Shown here: positions 36,139 to 44,592 of the stretch, piece after piece
How positions within the stretch are numbered: the stretch's first letter is position 1
Layout of the letters: every line of letters begins with the position of its first letter
Assembly (NCBI RefSeq): GCF_001905385.1
Contig: NZ_LIPF01000001.1
Coordinates: 1,044,765-1,108,764 of the forward strand
From: Streptomyces sp. CB02414
GTDB taxonomy: Bacteria; Actinomycetota; Actinomycetes; Streptomycetales; Streptomycetaceae
DNA length: 64,000 bases
Direction of reading: 5' to 3'
Program-made: the position numbers and the translations under genes
The notes under the pieces: model-generated
The model's input: the letters and a program-made list of their open reading frames with translations, nothing else
The model's database searches: none
Told to the model about the DNA's origin: nothing

Positions 36139-37577
36139 TGCTTGAGTCCGAAACGCCGGTGACCCCGGTGACCTTCCCCCCTGCCTTCCTCTGGGGCGCC
36201 GCCACCTCGGCGTACCAGATCGAAGGAGCGGTACGGGAGGACGGCCGCACCCCCTCGATCTGGGACACCTTCAGCCACACCCCGGGGAAGACGGCCGGCG
36301 GCGACACCGGTGACATCGCTGTCGACCACTACCACCGCTACCGCGACGACGTGGCGCTGATGAAGGAGCTGGGTCTCGGCGCCTACCGCTTCTCCATCTC
36401 CTGGCCCCGGGTGCAGCCGACCGGCCGCGGCCCCGCCGTCCAGCGCGGCCTGGACTTCTACCGCCGTCTGGTGGACGAGCTGCTGGCCGCCGGGATCAAG
36501 CCGGCCGTCACCCTCTACCACTGGGACCTGCCGCAGGAGCTGGAGGACGCCGGCGGCTGGCCCGAGCGGGACACGGCGTACCGGTTCGCCGAGTACGCGC
36601 AGATCGTCGGCGAGGCGCTCGGCGACCGCGTGGAGCAGTGGATCACGCTCAACGAGCCGTGGTGCGCAGCCTTCCTCGGTTACGCCTCCGGCGTGCACGC
36701 TCCCGGCCGCACCGACCCGGCGGCCGCGCTGCGCGCCGCGCACCACCAGAACCTGGCGCACGGCCTGGGCACCGTGGCCCTGCGTTCGGTGATGCCGGCC
36801 CGCAACTCGGTGGCGATCAGCCTCAACACCTCCGTGGTCCGGCCGCTGTCGCAGAGCCCGGCGGACCTGGCGGCCGCGCAGAAGATCGACGATCTGTCCG
36901 GCGGCATCTTCCACGGCCCGATCCTGCACGGCGCCTACCCGCGGACCCTGCTGGAGGCGACGGCACCGGTCACCGACTGGTCGTTCGTCCAGGACGGCGA
37001 CCTGGGGCAGATCCGCCAGCCCATCGACGCCATCTGCCTCAACTACTACACGCCCACCGTCGTCTCGGCCGCCGACGCCGACTCGCGCGCCCCGCGCGCC
37101 GACGGCCACGGCGAGAGCGACCACTCCCCCTGGCCCGCCGCGGACGACGTGGCGTTCCACCAGCCGCCGGGCGAGCGTACGGAGATGGGCTGGAGCGTCG
37201 ACCCGACCGGCCTGCACGAGCTGATCATGCGCTACCACCGGGAGGCGCCCGGCCTGCCGCTGTACATCAGCGAGAACGGCGCCGCCTACGACGACAAGCC
37301 CGGCGCCGACGGCACGGTGCACGACCCGGAGCGGGTCGCCTACCTGGACGGCCACCTCAGGGCCGTCCGCCGGGCCATCGCGGACGGCGCCGACGTGCGC
37401 GGCTACTACCTGTGGTCCCTGCTGGACAACTTCGAGTGGGCGTACGGCTACGAGAAGCGGTTCGGCGCGGTGTACGTCGACTACGTCTCCCAGCAGCGCA
37501 CACCCAAGTCGAGCGCCCTGTGGTACGGGCGGGCGGCCCGCACGGGGGCGCTGCCGCCGGTGGAGTCGGCCGAGTAG
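36138..37577 (+). CDS. bglC: Beta-glucosidase, GH1 family
   Basis: 479 residues, GH1. Acid/base Glu in [12 protein letters not shown], nucleophile Glu in [12 protein letters not shown]-terminal [16 protein letters not shown]-terminal [13 protein letters not shown]. Intracellular (no signal), so it hydrolyses imported cellobiose to glucose. GGGAG 8 nt upstream of the ATG lies within a CebR site. Confidence 0.92.
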   Translation: MLESETPVTPVTFPPAFLWGAATSAYQIEGAVREDGRTPSIWDTFSHTPGKTAGGDTGDIAVDHYHRYRDDVALMKELGLGAYRFSISWPRVQPTGRGPAVQRGLDFYRRLVDELLAAGIKPAVTLYHWDLPQELEDAGGWPERDTAYRFAEYAQIVGEALGDRVEQWITLNEPWCAAFLGYASGVHAPGRTDPAAALRAAHHQNLAHGLGTVALRSVMPARNSVAISLNTSVVRPLSQSPADLAAAQKIDDLSGGIFHGPILHGAYPRTLLEATAPVTDWSFVQDGDLGQIRQPIDAICLNYYTPTVVSAADADSRAPRADGHGESDHSPWPAADDVAFHQPPGERTEMGWSVDPTGLHELIMRYHREAPGLPLYISENGAAYDDKPGADGTVHDPERVAYLDGHLRAVRRAIADGADVRGYYLWSLLDNFEWAYGYEKRFGAVYVDYVSQQRTPKSSALWYGRAARTGALPPVESAE

Positions 37578-37599
37578 GCCACTGCCCGGAGAACAACGG

Positions 37600-37632
37600 G
37601 GGCGCGGCGCCTTACGGGGGGATGCCGCGCCC
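37600..37632. terminator. Terminator between bglC and convergent kinase gene
   Basis: 9-bp perfect stem GGGCGCGGC/GCCGCGCCC with a 15-nt loop, in the 71-bp gap between converging genes. Confidence 0.65.
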
Positions 37633-37648
37633 TTTGTCCGGGGTGGGC

Positions 37649-39061
37649 TCACATGGGAGCTCTGGGCCGGTTGGGGGAGCCGGTCAGCCGGGGACCGCGG
37701 CGGCGCCGTACGTTCCCCCGGTGCCCGCTGCGCCGCTCCGGCGCCGCCCGCCCGTCCAGCTGGATCCAGATCCGCACCTCGGTGCCGCCCAGCACGGAGG
37801 AACCGATCCGTACGTCGCCGCCGGTCGACTCCGCCAGCCGGCGCACGATGTCCAGGCCGAGGCCGGTCGACCCGTCGCTGCCCGAACCCCGGCCGCGGGC
37901 CATCGCCCCCTCCGGGTCGGATATGCCGGGGCCCGCGTCCGACACGAGGACGATCACCGCGTCCTCGCCGTTGTGCAGGTCGACCGCGAAGGCCGTGCCC
38001 TCGGCGGTGTGCCGGAAGACGTTGCCGAGCAGGGCGTCCAGGGAGGCGGCCAGGTCGGCGCGGGCCACGGGTATCCGCACCGGCCGGTCGGCGCCGGCCA
38101 CCCGCCATTTGCGGCCCTCGTCCTCGGCGAGCGCGGACCAGAAGACCATCCGCTCCCGGACCACCTCCGCCGCGTCGCACCCGGCGCCGGGACCGGCCGC
38201 GGCCGTCTGCGGCTTGGCGTCCCGGGCGGTGCGGATGATCGTGTCGACCTCGCGCTCCAGCTGCTCGACGGCGGCCCGGGTCTGGTCGGCGGCCGGCCCG
38301 TCGCCGAGCGAGGCCGCGTTGAGCCGCAGCACGGTCAGCGGGGTGCGCAGGCGGTGGGACAGGTCGGCGGCCAGCTCCCGTTCGTTGGCCAGCAGCTGGA
38401 CCACCTGGTCGGCCATGGAGTTGAACGCGACGGCCGCGAGCCGCAGTTCGTTGGGCCCCTCCTCCGGCACCCGCGCGCCGAGCTTCCCCTCCCCCAGTTC
38501 GTGCGCGCCCTCGACCAGGCGCTGCGCGGGCTGCACCATCCGTACGCCCAGCCGGTCGGCGACCGCGACCGAGCCGACGATCAGGGCGGCGCCGACGGCG
38601 GCCAGCACCGCCCAGGCCGTGCCGACGCCGTTGGTGACCTCGGACTCGGGGACGTACACCTCGACGACGGCGATCTCGCCGGAGCTGAGCGCGACCGGCT
38701 GGAGCAGGGTGGAACCGCCCTCGACCTCCGTGGTGGAGGCGCGGCCCATCTCGCGCACGGCGGCGATGTCCTGGTCGGTGGCGCGCTGCCGGCCGATGTC
38801 GGTGGCGTCGGTCCGCGCGTCGAGTCCCGGTATGTGCACGGCCATTCCGGCGTCGGACCCCGCGGAGGCGACGACGCGCTCCAGCTGGTCGCGGTCGGTG
38901 GTGATGGACAGCGCGGGCGCGACGGCGGCGGCCTCGCGCTCGGCGTTGGAGAAGGCGCGGTCGCGGGCCATCTCGCGGATGACGAGTCCGAGCGGGACCG
39001 CGAAGGCGACCACGACCATCGCGGTGACCGCCAGCGACACCTTGACCAGGGCCCACCTCAT
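37649..39061 (-). CDS. Sensor histidine kinase
   Basis: 470 residues. TM1 (LAVTAMVVVAFAVPLGLVI), an extracytoplasmic sensor of about 130 residues, TM2 (AWAVLAAVGAALIVGSVAV), HAMP domain, HisKA with the phospho-acceptor His in ADLSHRLRTPLT, and HATPase with N box (LLGNVFRHT), G1 (DAGPGIS) and G2 (GSTGLGLDIVRR). The ATG overlaps the response-regulator stop (ATGA), so the pair is coupled. Signal unknown. Confidence 0.9.
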   Translation of the reverse strand: MRWALVKVSLAVTAMVVVAFAVPLGLVIREMARDRAFSNAEREAAAVAPALSITTDRDQLERVVASAGSDAGMAVHIPGLDARTDATDIGRQRATDQDIAAVREMGRASTTEVEGGSTLLQPVALSSGEIAVVEVYVPESEVTNGVGTAWAVLAAVGAALIVGSVAVADRLGVRMVQPAQRLVEGAHELGEGKLGARVPEEGPNELRLAAVAFNSMADQVVQLLANERELAADLSHRLRTPLTVLRLNAASLGDGPAADQTRAAVEQLEREVDTIIRTARDAKPQTAAAGPGAGCDAAEVVRERMVFWSALAEDEGRKWRVAGADRPVRIPVARADLAASLDALLGNVFRHTAEGTAFAVDLHNGEDAVIVLVSDAGPGISDPEGAMARGRGSGSDGSTGLGLDIVRRLAESTGGDVRIGSSVLGGTEVRIWIQLDGRAAPERRSGHRGNVRRRRGPRLTGSPNRPRAPM

Positions 39062-39777
39062 CGTGGCGGCTCCGCACCGGGAGACGGGACGGCGGGCGGC
39101 TCCAGCTTCACGCCGACACCGCGCAGGGTGTGCAGATAGCGGGGCCGGGCCGCCGTCTCGCCCAGCTTGCGCCGCAGCCAGGACAGATGGACGTCGATGG
39201 TCTGGTCGTCGCCGTAGGACTGCTGCCAGACCTCGGCGAGCAGCTCCTTGCGCGGGACGACGACTCCCGGCCGTCCGGCCAGGAAGGCGAGCAGGTCGAA
39301 CTCCCGGCGGGTCAGGTCGAGCCGGGCGCCGTCCAACTCGGCCTGCCGGCGCAGGGGGTCGACGGTGAGTCCGCCGACCCGGAGCACGGTCTCCGGCGCC
39401 GCCTCCGCGGGACCGGACCGGGCCCGGCGCAGTACGGCCGCCATCCGGGCCGACAGGTGCTCCACGGAGAACGGCTTGGTGAGGTAGTCGTCCGCGCCCG
39501 CGTTCAACAGCCGTACGACCTCCGCCTCGTCGTCCCGGGCGGTGGCGACGATCACGGGCACGTCGGTGATGCCGCGCAGCATCTTCAGCGCCTCGGAGCC
39601 GTCCAGGTCCGGCAGTCCGAGGTCCAGGATCACCACGTCGAAGCGGAAATGGGCGACCTCGCGCAGCGCCTCCAGTGCCGTACCGACGCTGCGCACGGTG
39701 TGCGAGGCGTCGGTCAGATGCCGGATGAGCGCCGAGCGTACGAACTGGTCGTCCTCGACCACGAGCACACTTGCCAT
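39058..39777 (-). CDS. OmpR-family response regulator
   Basis: 239 residues. Receiver domain with VEDD, phospho-acceptor Asp in ILDLGLPDLDG and Lys in YLTKPF, then a winged-helix DNA-binding domain (LDLTRREFDLLAFLAGRPG, DQTIDVHLSWLRRKLGE). The ATG at 39777 is chosen: TACGGT sits 7 nt upstream (39785-39790, minus strand) as the -10 of a leaderless promoter, which also excludes the GTG at 39786. Partner of the kinase downstream. Confidence 0.9.
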   Translation of the reverse strand: MASVLVVEDDQFVRSALIRHLTDASHTVRSVGTALEALREVAHFRFDVVILDLGLPDLDGSEALKMLRGITDVPVIVATARDDEAEVVRLLNAGADDYLTKPFSVEHLSARMAAVLRRARSGPAEAAPETVLRVGGLTVDPLRRQAELDGARLDLTRREFDLLAFLAGRPGVVVPRKELLAEVWQQSYGDDQTIDVHLSWLRRKLGETAARPRYLHTLRGVGVKLEPPAVPSPGAEPPR

Positions 39778-39887
39778 GGGCGGCACCGTACGCCATGCGG
39801 AGAAGCCCGGTGCGGGCCTGTGGACAACTCCGCCCGGGCCCGCGTCACAGCACGTTCGCGCGACACGCGTGGGGCGTGTGAGGCAGT

Positions 39888-40469
39888 ATGGCCGCGATGC
39901 GCAGAGGACTCGTCCACGTGATCGCCTGGCTGCTCGCCACCGGCGCCGCGGTCACCCTGTCGTGGTGGGGCGTCCACACGGTGATGGCGGGCACGGCCTA
40001 CGACGCCCCCCGCGCGCTGCCCATCACGGCCGCCGACGCGAACGTCCGGGACGGGGAGGACGACGACGGCGAGGGTGACGGCGGGGACTCCCTGGCGTCG
40101 TCCACCAGCCGGCCGTCGCCCTCGCCGTCGGTCAGCGCGTCGCCGACGCCGAGCGGAACGCCCCGCGAGCCCGGCCCCGCCCCGTCGCGGACCGCGCCGG
40201 CCGCCACGCCGCCCGAGGAGCCGACGAGCCCCGCGCCCGCGACGTCCGGCCGGGTCAGGAGCTACGACACCGACGGGGGCCGGGCGGTCTTCGACCTCGG
40301 CACGTCGTCCGCGTCCCTGGTGTCGGCGACGCCGGGGGCGGGCTGGTCGATGCAGGTGTGGAAGACGGAGTCGTGGATCCGGGTGCAGTTCACCTCGGGC
40401 GCGGACCGGGTGTCGGTCTTCTGCACGTGGCACGACGGGCCGCCGAGGGTGGAGATCGGCAGCTACTGA
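39888..40469 (+). CDS. Anchored extracellular protein of unknown function
   Basis: 193 residues. One N-terminal membrane segment (VHVIAWLLATGAAVTLSWWG), an acidic and Pro/Ser/Thr-rich spacer of about 75 residues (wall-spanning type), and a small C-terminal beta domain (SYDTDGGRAVFDLG ... ADRVSVFCTWHDGPPRVEI). Divergent from the two-component system, so it may be a target or sensor partner. The ATG at 39888 has GAGG 4 nt upstream; a second ATG at 39897 would fit a leaderless transcript. Confidence 0.65.
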   Translation: MAAMRRGLVHVIAWLLATGAAVTLSWWGVHTVMAGTAYDAPRALPITAADANVRDGEDDDGEGDGGDSLASSTSRPSPSPSVSASPTPSGTPREPGPAPSRTAPAATPPEEPTSPAPATSGRVRSYDTDGGRAVFDLGTSSASLVSATPGAGWSMQVWKTESWIRVQFTSGADRVSVFCTWHDGPPRVEIGSY

Positions 40470-40506
40470 AGGGCCTTTCGGCGCCTGTCCGGCCGGTTGG
40501 GCCGGT

Positions 40507-41376
40507 TCACTTGAACACGGAGTCCGGCGGGGCGGGCGAGTCCACCGCCGCCGCGTCCGTCACGGGTGCGGCGCCGCCGGTGAAGTCCCTCAGCGCGCGG
40601 CCGTGTTCCACGCGCGCGGTGTGCGGGTCGGAGGCGGCCCGCCGGGTGAGTTCGGCGACCGGCAGCGGGTGGTCGGCGGCGACGAGGACCGCGTTGCCGA
40701 AGCGTCTGCCGCGCAGGACGGCCGGGTCGGCGACGAGGGCGAGTTCGGGGAAGCGGGCGGCGGCGGTGGCGATCTGGCCGCGCAGGTGTGTGAGCGGCGG
40801 GCCGTCGGCGATGTTGGCGACGTAGACCCCGCCGGGCGCGAGCGCGCGGCGGACCTCGTCGAGGAACTCGGCGGACGTCAGGTGGGCCGGTGTGCGGGCC
40901 CCGCCGAACACGTCCGCGACGACCAGGTCCGCCCAGCCGTCGGGCACCTTGGCCAGCCCGGCGCGGGCGTCGGTGGAACGCACCCGGATCCGGGCGCCGG
41001 GGTCCAGTGGCAGCTCGCGGCGGACCAGCTGGACGAGACCGGCGTCGCGCTCGACGACCTGCTGGGTGGAGCGGGGGCGGGTGGCGGCGACGTAGCGGGC
41101 GAGGGTGAACGCGCCGCCGCCGAGGTGCACGGCGTGCACGGGTCTGCCGGGCGGGGCTGCCAGGTCGATGACGTGGCCGATACGGCGCTGGTACTCGAAG
41201 GACAGGTGCGCCGGGTCGTCGAGGTCGACGTGCGACTGCGGGGCGCCGTCGATCAGCAGCGTCCAGGCCCGGGGCCGCTCCCGGTCGGGGACCAGTTCGG
41301 CGCGCCCGCCGTCGACGTCCTCGACGACGGCTTCGACGACCGCGCGCCCTCGGCGGGTGTTCCTGGACCTTCCCAT
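40507..41376 (-). CDS. Spermidine synthase-like methyltransferase-fold protein
   Basis: 289 residues. Rossmann-type SAM/dcSAM-binding fold of the spermidine synthase family (AVHLGGGAFTLARYVA as motif I, VVERDAGLVQLVRREL as motif II, VVADVFGG with the Asp position, ALAPGGVYVANIAD). The catalytic GGGDG motif of true spermidine synthases is HLGGGAF here, so polyamine synthesis is doubtful; many actinobacteria carry such proteins with unknown acceptor. Confidence 0.7.
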   Translation of the reverse strand: MGRSRNTRRGRAVVEAVVEDVDGGRAELVPDRERPRAWTLLIDGAPQSHVDLDDPAHLSFEYQRRIGHVIDLAAPPGRPVHAVHLGGGAFTLARYVAATRPRSTQQVVERDAGLVQLVRRELPLDPGARIRVRSTDARAGLAKVPDGWADLVVADVFGGARTPAHLTSAEFLDEVRRALAPGGVYVANIADGPPLTHLRGQIATAAARFPELALVADPAVLRGRRFGNAVLVAADHPLPVAELTRRAASDPHTARVEHGRALRDFTGGAAPVTDAAAVDSPAPPDSVFK

Positions 41377-41455
41377 CGGCCCATTATCGGACGACGCGGG
41401 AGCGGGCCGGCGTCCGGCCGCGCGTGCGCCGGGCGAGGGCTGCCGTGGGTTCCGC

Positions 41456-41854
41456 TCAGCGGCAGCTGTCCGCGGCCTCGATCAGCCGGGCCGCCTCGCC
41501 CAGCGCGGCCCGCAGTACGGCGGGGTCGGTGGCCAGGTCCGCCTCACCGGGCGGCAGCAGCCAGTCCGAGCCCTCCACCGGAGGCTCCAGGACCGCGGCG
41601 AGGCGCAGTCCGCGGCCGTCCGTCTCCGTGCAGGTGCTGCCGGGTACGTCCCAGGCGGCGGCCGTGCCCGACGGCACCAGGAAGCCCAGGGTGTCGCAGC
41701 CGTCGTCGTGGATCACGGGGCCCACCCCGTCACCGGTGCCCCGTCTGAGGATGTCGACCGCCTCCAGGCCCTGCCGGGTCGGCACGGTGACGACGTCGCA
41801 GGCATCGCAGGCGGGTTCGCTGATCCGTCTGGTATCCATCCCGGCCTCCACCAC
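41456..41854 (-). CDS. Small conserved actinobacterial protein
   Basis: 132 residues. A CDAC motif near the N terminus (SEPACDACDVVTVPT), then GFLVPSGTAAAWDVPGS, SDWLLPPG and a helical end. Two-cysteine motifs and GFLVP-type segments remind me of a Streptomyces family sometimes annotated near primase/polymerase-like proteins, but I cannot confirm it. The GTG at 41854 is supported by GGAGGAG 5 nt upstream. Confidence 0.6.
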   Translation of the reverse strand: MVEAGMDTRRISEPACDACDVVTVPTRQGLEAVDILRRGTGDGVGPVIHDDGCDTLGFLVPSGTAAAWDVPGSTCTETDGRGLRLAAVLEPPVEGSDWLLPPGEADLATDPAVLRAALGEAARLIEAADSCR

Positions 41855-42137
41855 GGAACTCCTCCTTGGACGAGCGGGTCGGGAGTCGGGGGCCTCCCGG
41901 TCCACCTGGTTCAACGCGGCGGAACGTCAACGGCTACGGCGCAAGTCAGCCGCAAAGGATGGCACTTCATGGCAGATCGTGGATGAGATATCCGGTTTGT
42001 AGCCAAACACCGCGTGGCCGTTCCGTCACAGCCGGTACGTTCTTGCTCGCCGGGAACAGGGCCGACGAACGGAGGAACGACCGCGCGTCGCCTGCCGCCC
42101 CGGCATGGTTCGACGGTTCGCACGAGAGGACCCGGCC
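41855..42137. other. Intergenic region before the XRE/TPR regulator gene
   Basis: 283 bp without a gene between divergent genes. It contains a small GTTTG-TAGC-CAAAC inverted repeat (41995-42008). No clear promoter elements recognised. Confidence 0.4.
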
Positions 42138-43559
42138 ATGGCGTCGTCAACGGTGACTTCCGACCGGCCCGACCGGCCATCGCGGCCCAACCTCGCCTTC
42201 CGGCGGCTGCGCGGGAAGCGCTCGCCGGCCGAGTTCGCGGCGGCGGTGCGCCGGGCCGCGCGCGAGATCGGCGAACGGGTCAGCTGTGACGCGCGCTACG
42301 TCGGGCGGGTCGAGGCGGGCGAGATCCGCTGCCCCAACTACGCGTACGAGCGGGTGTTCCTGCACATGTTCCCCGGCCGCACGCTCACCGACCTGGGGTT
42401 CGCGCCCCGCTCGTCGGTACGCGGGCGCCGGGCGCGCGCCGCGAGTGAGACGCGGGGGGCGCGGGAGCCGTATGACACGGAGGAGACGCGGGACACGCAG
42501 GACCGGCAGTACCCGTACGACACGCACGACAACAACGAGGAGAGCGACGTGCTGCGTCGCGCATTCATGACGAGCGGTGCCACGGTGGCCGCCGCCTCGC
42601 TGGGCCCCCTGGGGCTCGCCCACGACGCCGCGGCGGCCGGACGCCCCCCGCGCAGGGCCGGGGCGGGTCACGCGGGCGCGCTGGAAGAAGCCGTCCGCCG
42701 GATCAGGCTGCTCGACGACCGGCACGGCGCGGACGGCCTCTACCGGCGCGCGGCGGCCCCGCTGCGCACGGCGTACGCGCTGCTGGACGCCGGCGCGACC
42801 CGGCAGACGACGGCGGACCGGCTGTACGCGGGCGCGGGGGAGCTGGCGATCTCCGTGGGCTGGCTGGCGCACGACTCCGGGCGCTTCGACGACGCGCGCT
42901 CCCACTACGCGGAGGCCCTCGCCACCTCACGCATGACCGGCGATCCCGCGCTGGAGGCCCACGCCTTCTGCAACATGGCGTTCCTGGCCCGTGACGCCGG
43001 GCGTCCGCGCGAGGCGGTCCGGGCGGCCCAGGCCGCGCAGCGCGCCGCCCGCCCGCTGGGCTCGGCCCGGCTGATGTCGCTGCTCGCGCTGCGCGAGGCG
43101 GGCGGCTGGGCGGGGCTCGCCGACCGGGTGGGCTGCGAGCAGGCGCTGGCCCGGGCGCAGGCGCTGTTCGGGCGGGGCGACTCGGACGCCGACCCGGAGT
43201 GGATGAGTTTCTACGGCGAGGCGGAACTGGAAGGCCTGGAGGCCCAGTGCTGGTCGACCCTGGGCGACTGGCCCCGGGCGGCCCGGCACGCACGCCGGGC
43301 GGCCGGGCTGCAGGACCCGCACTTCACCCGGAACCTCGCGCTGTACTCGGCGGAACTCGCCGACGACCTGGCCCGCGGCGGCCGTCCCGACGAGGCGGCC
43401 GGGGCGGGGCTGCGGGTCCTGGACCTCTTGGGCGAGGTCCAGTCCTCCCGCATCCACACGATGCTGGCGGGCACGGCCCGGGTACTGCTCCCGCACCGGC
43501 GGGCGTCGGGGGTGTCGGCCTTCCTGGACCGCCACGGGGCGCTGCCGCGGTCCGCTTGA
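42138..43559 (+). CDS. XRE/TPR-type regulator, NsdA-like
   Basis: 473 residues. N-terminal helix-turn-helix-like region (FAAAVRRAAREIGERVSCDARYVGRVEAGEIRCPN), a linker rich in Asp/Thr/Tyr, a twin-arginine-like hydrophobic stretch (VLRRAFMTSGATVAAASLGPLGLA, typical of this family rather than a real signal) and about 280 residues of TPR-like helices (SHYAEALATSRMTGDPALEAHAFCNMAFLARDAGRP). The layout matches NsdA, a negative regulator of differentiation in Streptomyces, but a paralogue is equally likely. ATG at 42138 with GAGAGGA upstream. Confidence 0.7.
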   Translation: MASSTVTSDRPDRPSRPNLAFRRLRGKRSPAEFAAAVRRAAREIGERVSCDARYVGRVEAGEIRCPNYAYERVFLHMFPGRTLTDLGFAPRSSVRGRRARAASETRGAREPYDTEETRDTQDRQYPYDTHDNNEESDVLRRAFMTSGATVAAASLGPLGLAHDAAAAGRPPRRAGAGHAGALEEAVRRIRLLDDRHGADGLYRRAAAPLRTAYALLDAGATRQTTADRLYAGAGELAISVGWLAHDSGRFDDARSHYAEALATSRMTGDPALEAHAFCNMAFLARDAGRPREAVRAAQAAQRAARPLGSARLMSLLALREAGGWAGLADRVGCEQALARAQALFGRGDSDADPEWMSFYGEAELEGLEAQCWSTLGDWPRAARHARRAAGLQDPHFTRNLALYSAELADDLARGGRPDEAAGAGLRVLDLLGEVQSSRIHTMLAGTARVLLPHRRASGVSAFLDRHGALPRSA

Positions 43560-43576
43560 GCGAGACCCGCGTGAGC
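43470..43576 (+). repeat. First copy of a degenerate duplication (3' end of the XRE/TPR gene)
   Basis: This 107-bp stretch covers the last 29 codons of the regulator and 17 bp beyond. It is repeated at 43651-43755 with few changes. Confidence 0.8.
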
Positions 43577-43650
43577 CCGGCCTGTGGTGAGCGTGGCCCG
43601 CGCCGGTAAGGCTCCCGTCGGTGCGACCCACTCCCGCGCGGCCAGCGCCG

Positions 43651-43755
43651 GGCATGGCCCGGGTACTGCTCCCACCGGCGGGCGTCGGGGGTGTCGGCCT
43701 TCCTGGACCGCCACGGGGCGCTGCCGCGGTCCGCTTGAGCGAGACCCGCGTGAGC
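43651..43755 (+). pseudogene. Second copy: duplicated 3' fragment of the XRE/TPR gene
   Basis: Nearly identical to 43470-43576, with a 2-bp deletion (CCCACCGG for CCCGCACCGG) and a C to T change. It encodes the tail of the regulator (ASGVSAFLDRHGALPRSA) followed by the same stop, but has no start of its own. The repeat period is about 180 bp, so roughly 43470-43830 is a two-unit tandem duplication whose outer parts have diverged. Confidence 0.75.
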
Positions 43756-43845
43756 GCGGCCCGCGTCGGTGCGGCCAGCGTCGAGTACGGCCCGGCGGGT
43801 GGGTGTCGCAGCCCGGCGTCGCGCGGTGGCGCTGTGCGCGCCCGC

Positions 43846-44442
43846 TCAGCCCGCCAGGTGTCCCAAGTCGTTCCAGCTCTCCAGAGCCGGTTCCCCGTAC
43901 GCCCACCCCAGCACCGACAGCGATGTCGGGTTCAGCCGTATCCGGGCCGCGAAGTCCAGCGGCAGGCCCAGCCACCGCGCGCCGATCGACCGCAGGATGT
44001 GCCCGTGGGCGAAGACCAGGACGTCCCGGTCCGCCTCCCGCGCCCAGGCGACGACCTCGTCCGCACGCGCGGTGACGTCCGCGAGGCTCTCCCCCTGCGG
44101 CACCCCGTCCCGCCAGATCAGCCAACCGGGCCGGACGGCCTGGATCTCGGCCGGCGTCATGCCCTCGTACGCCCCGTAGTCCCACTCCATCAGCGTGTCC
44201 CAGGTCCCGGCCCGCTCGCCGAAGCCGGCGAGTTCGCAGGTCTCACGCGCGCGGGAGAGCGGACTGGTGCGCACCTCGACGCCGGGCAGTCCCTCCAGCG
44301 GAGCCCGGTGCAGCCGCTCGCCGAGCAGTTTCGCGCCGCGCCGGCCCTCCTCGAGGAGCGGCACATCGGTCCTGCCGGTGTGCTTGCCGGACAGCGACCA
44401 CTCGGTCTGTCCGTGCCGGGCCAGCAGGATGCGCGGTGCCAT
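43846..44442 (-). CDS. Histidine phosphatase (phosphoglycerate mutase-like)
   Basis: 198 residues, branch 1 of the histidine phosphatase superfamily: nucleophile His in [13 protein letters not shown], Arg in [16 protein letters not shown], proton-donor Glu in [11 protein letters not shown] and second His in VFAHGHILR. Substrate unknown; an intracellular sugar-phosphate or small-molecule phosphatase is likely. The ATG at 44442 ([11 protein letters not shown]) is preferred over an upstream frame extension. Confidence 0.85.
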   Translation of the reverse strand: MAPRILLARHGQTEWSLSGKHTGRTDVPLLEEGRRGAKLLGERLHRAPLEGLPGVEVRTSPLSRARETCELAGFGERAGTWDTLMEWDYGAYEGMTPAEIQAVRPGWLIWRDGVPQGESLADVTARADEVVAWAREADRDVLVFAHGHILRSIGARWLGLPLDFAARIRLNPTSLSVLGWAYGEPALESWNDLGHLAG

Positions 44443-44592
44443 GAAGGGGGCCTTTCCGGGAGAAATGTCTGAGCGGACACCTCCATCATCGCGCACGCCC
44501 CGTACGGGCAACCCGGGGGGCGATGCCCGCGTCTATCAGGGCCGAGGGCGCTCCGTGAAGCGGGCGCGCGCAGGCCGTAGAGTGGCACGTCC

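Noticed and set aside
34398..39077. A 1559-codon open frame on the minus strand over cebFG and bglC
   Set aside because: It is a high-GC shadow frame. The plus-strand genes there have clear motifs, and the frame's product is low-complexity Arg/Gly/Pro-rich. The kinase it partly overlaps is read in another frame.
42540..42640. Twin-arginine signal peptide in the XRE/TPR regulator
   Set aside because: It lies about 135 residues inside the protein after the DNA-binding region; NsdA-like proteins have this stretch without being exported.
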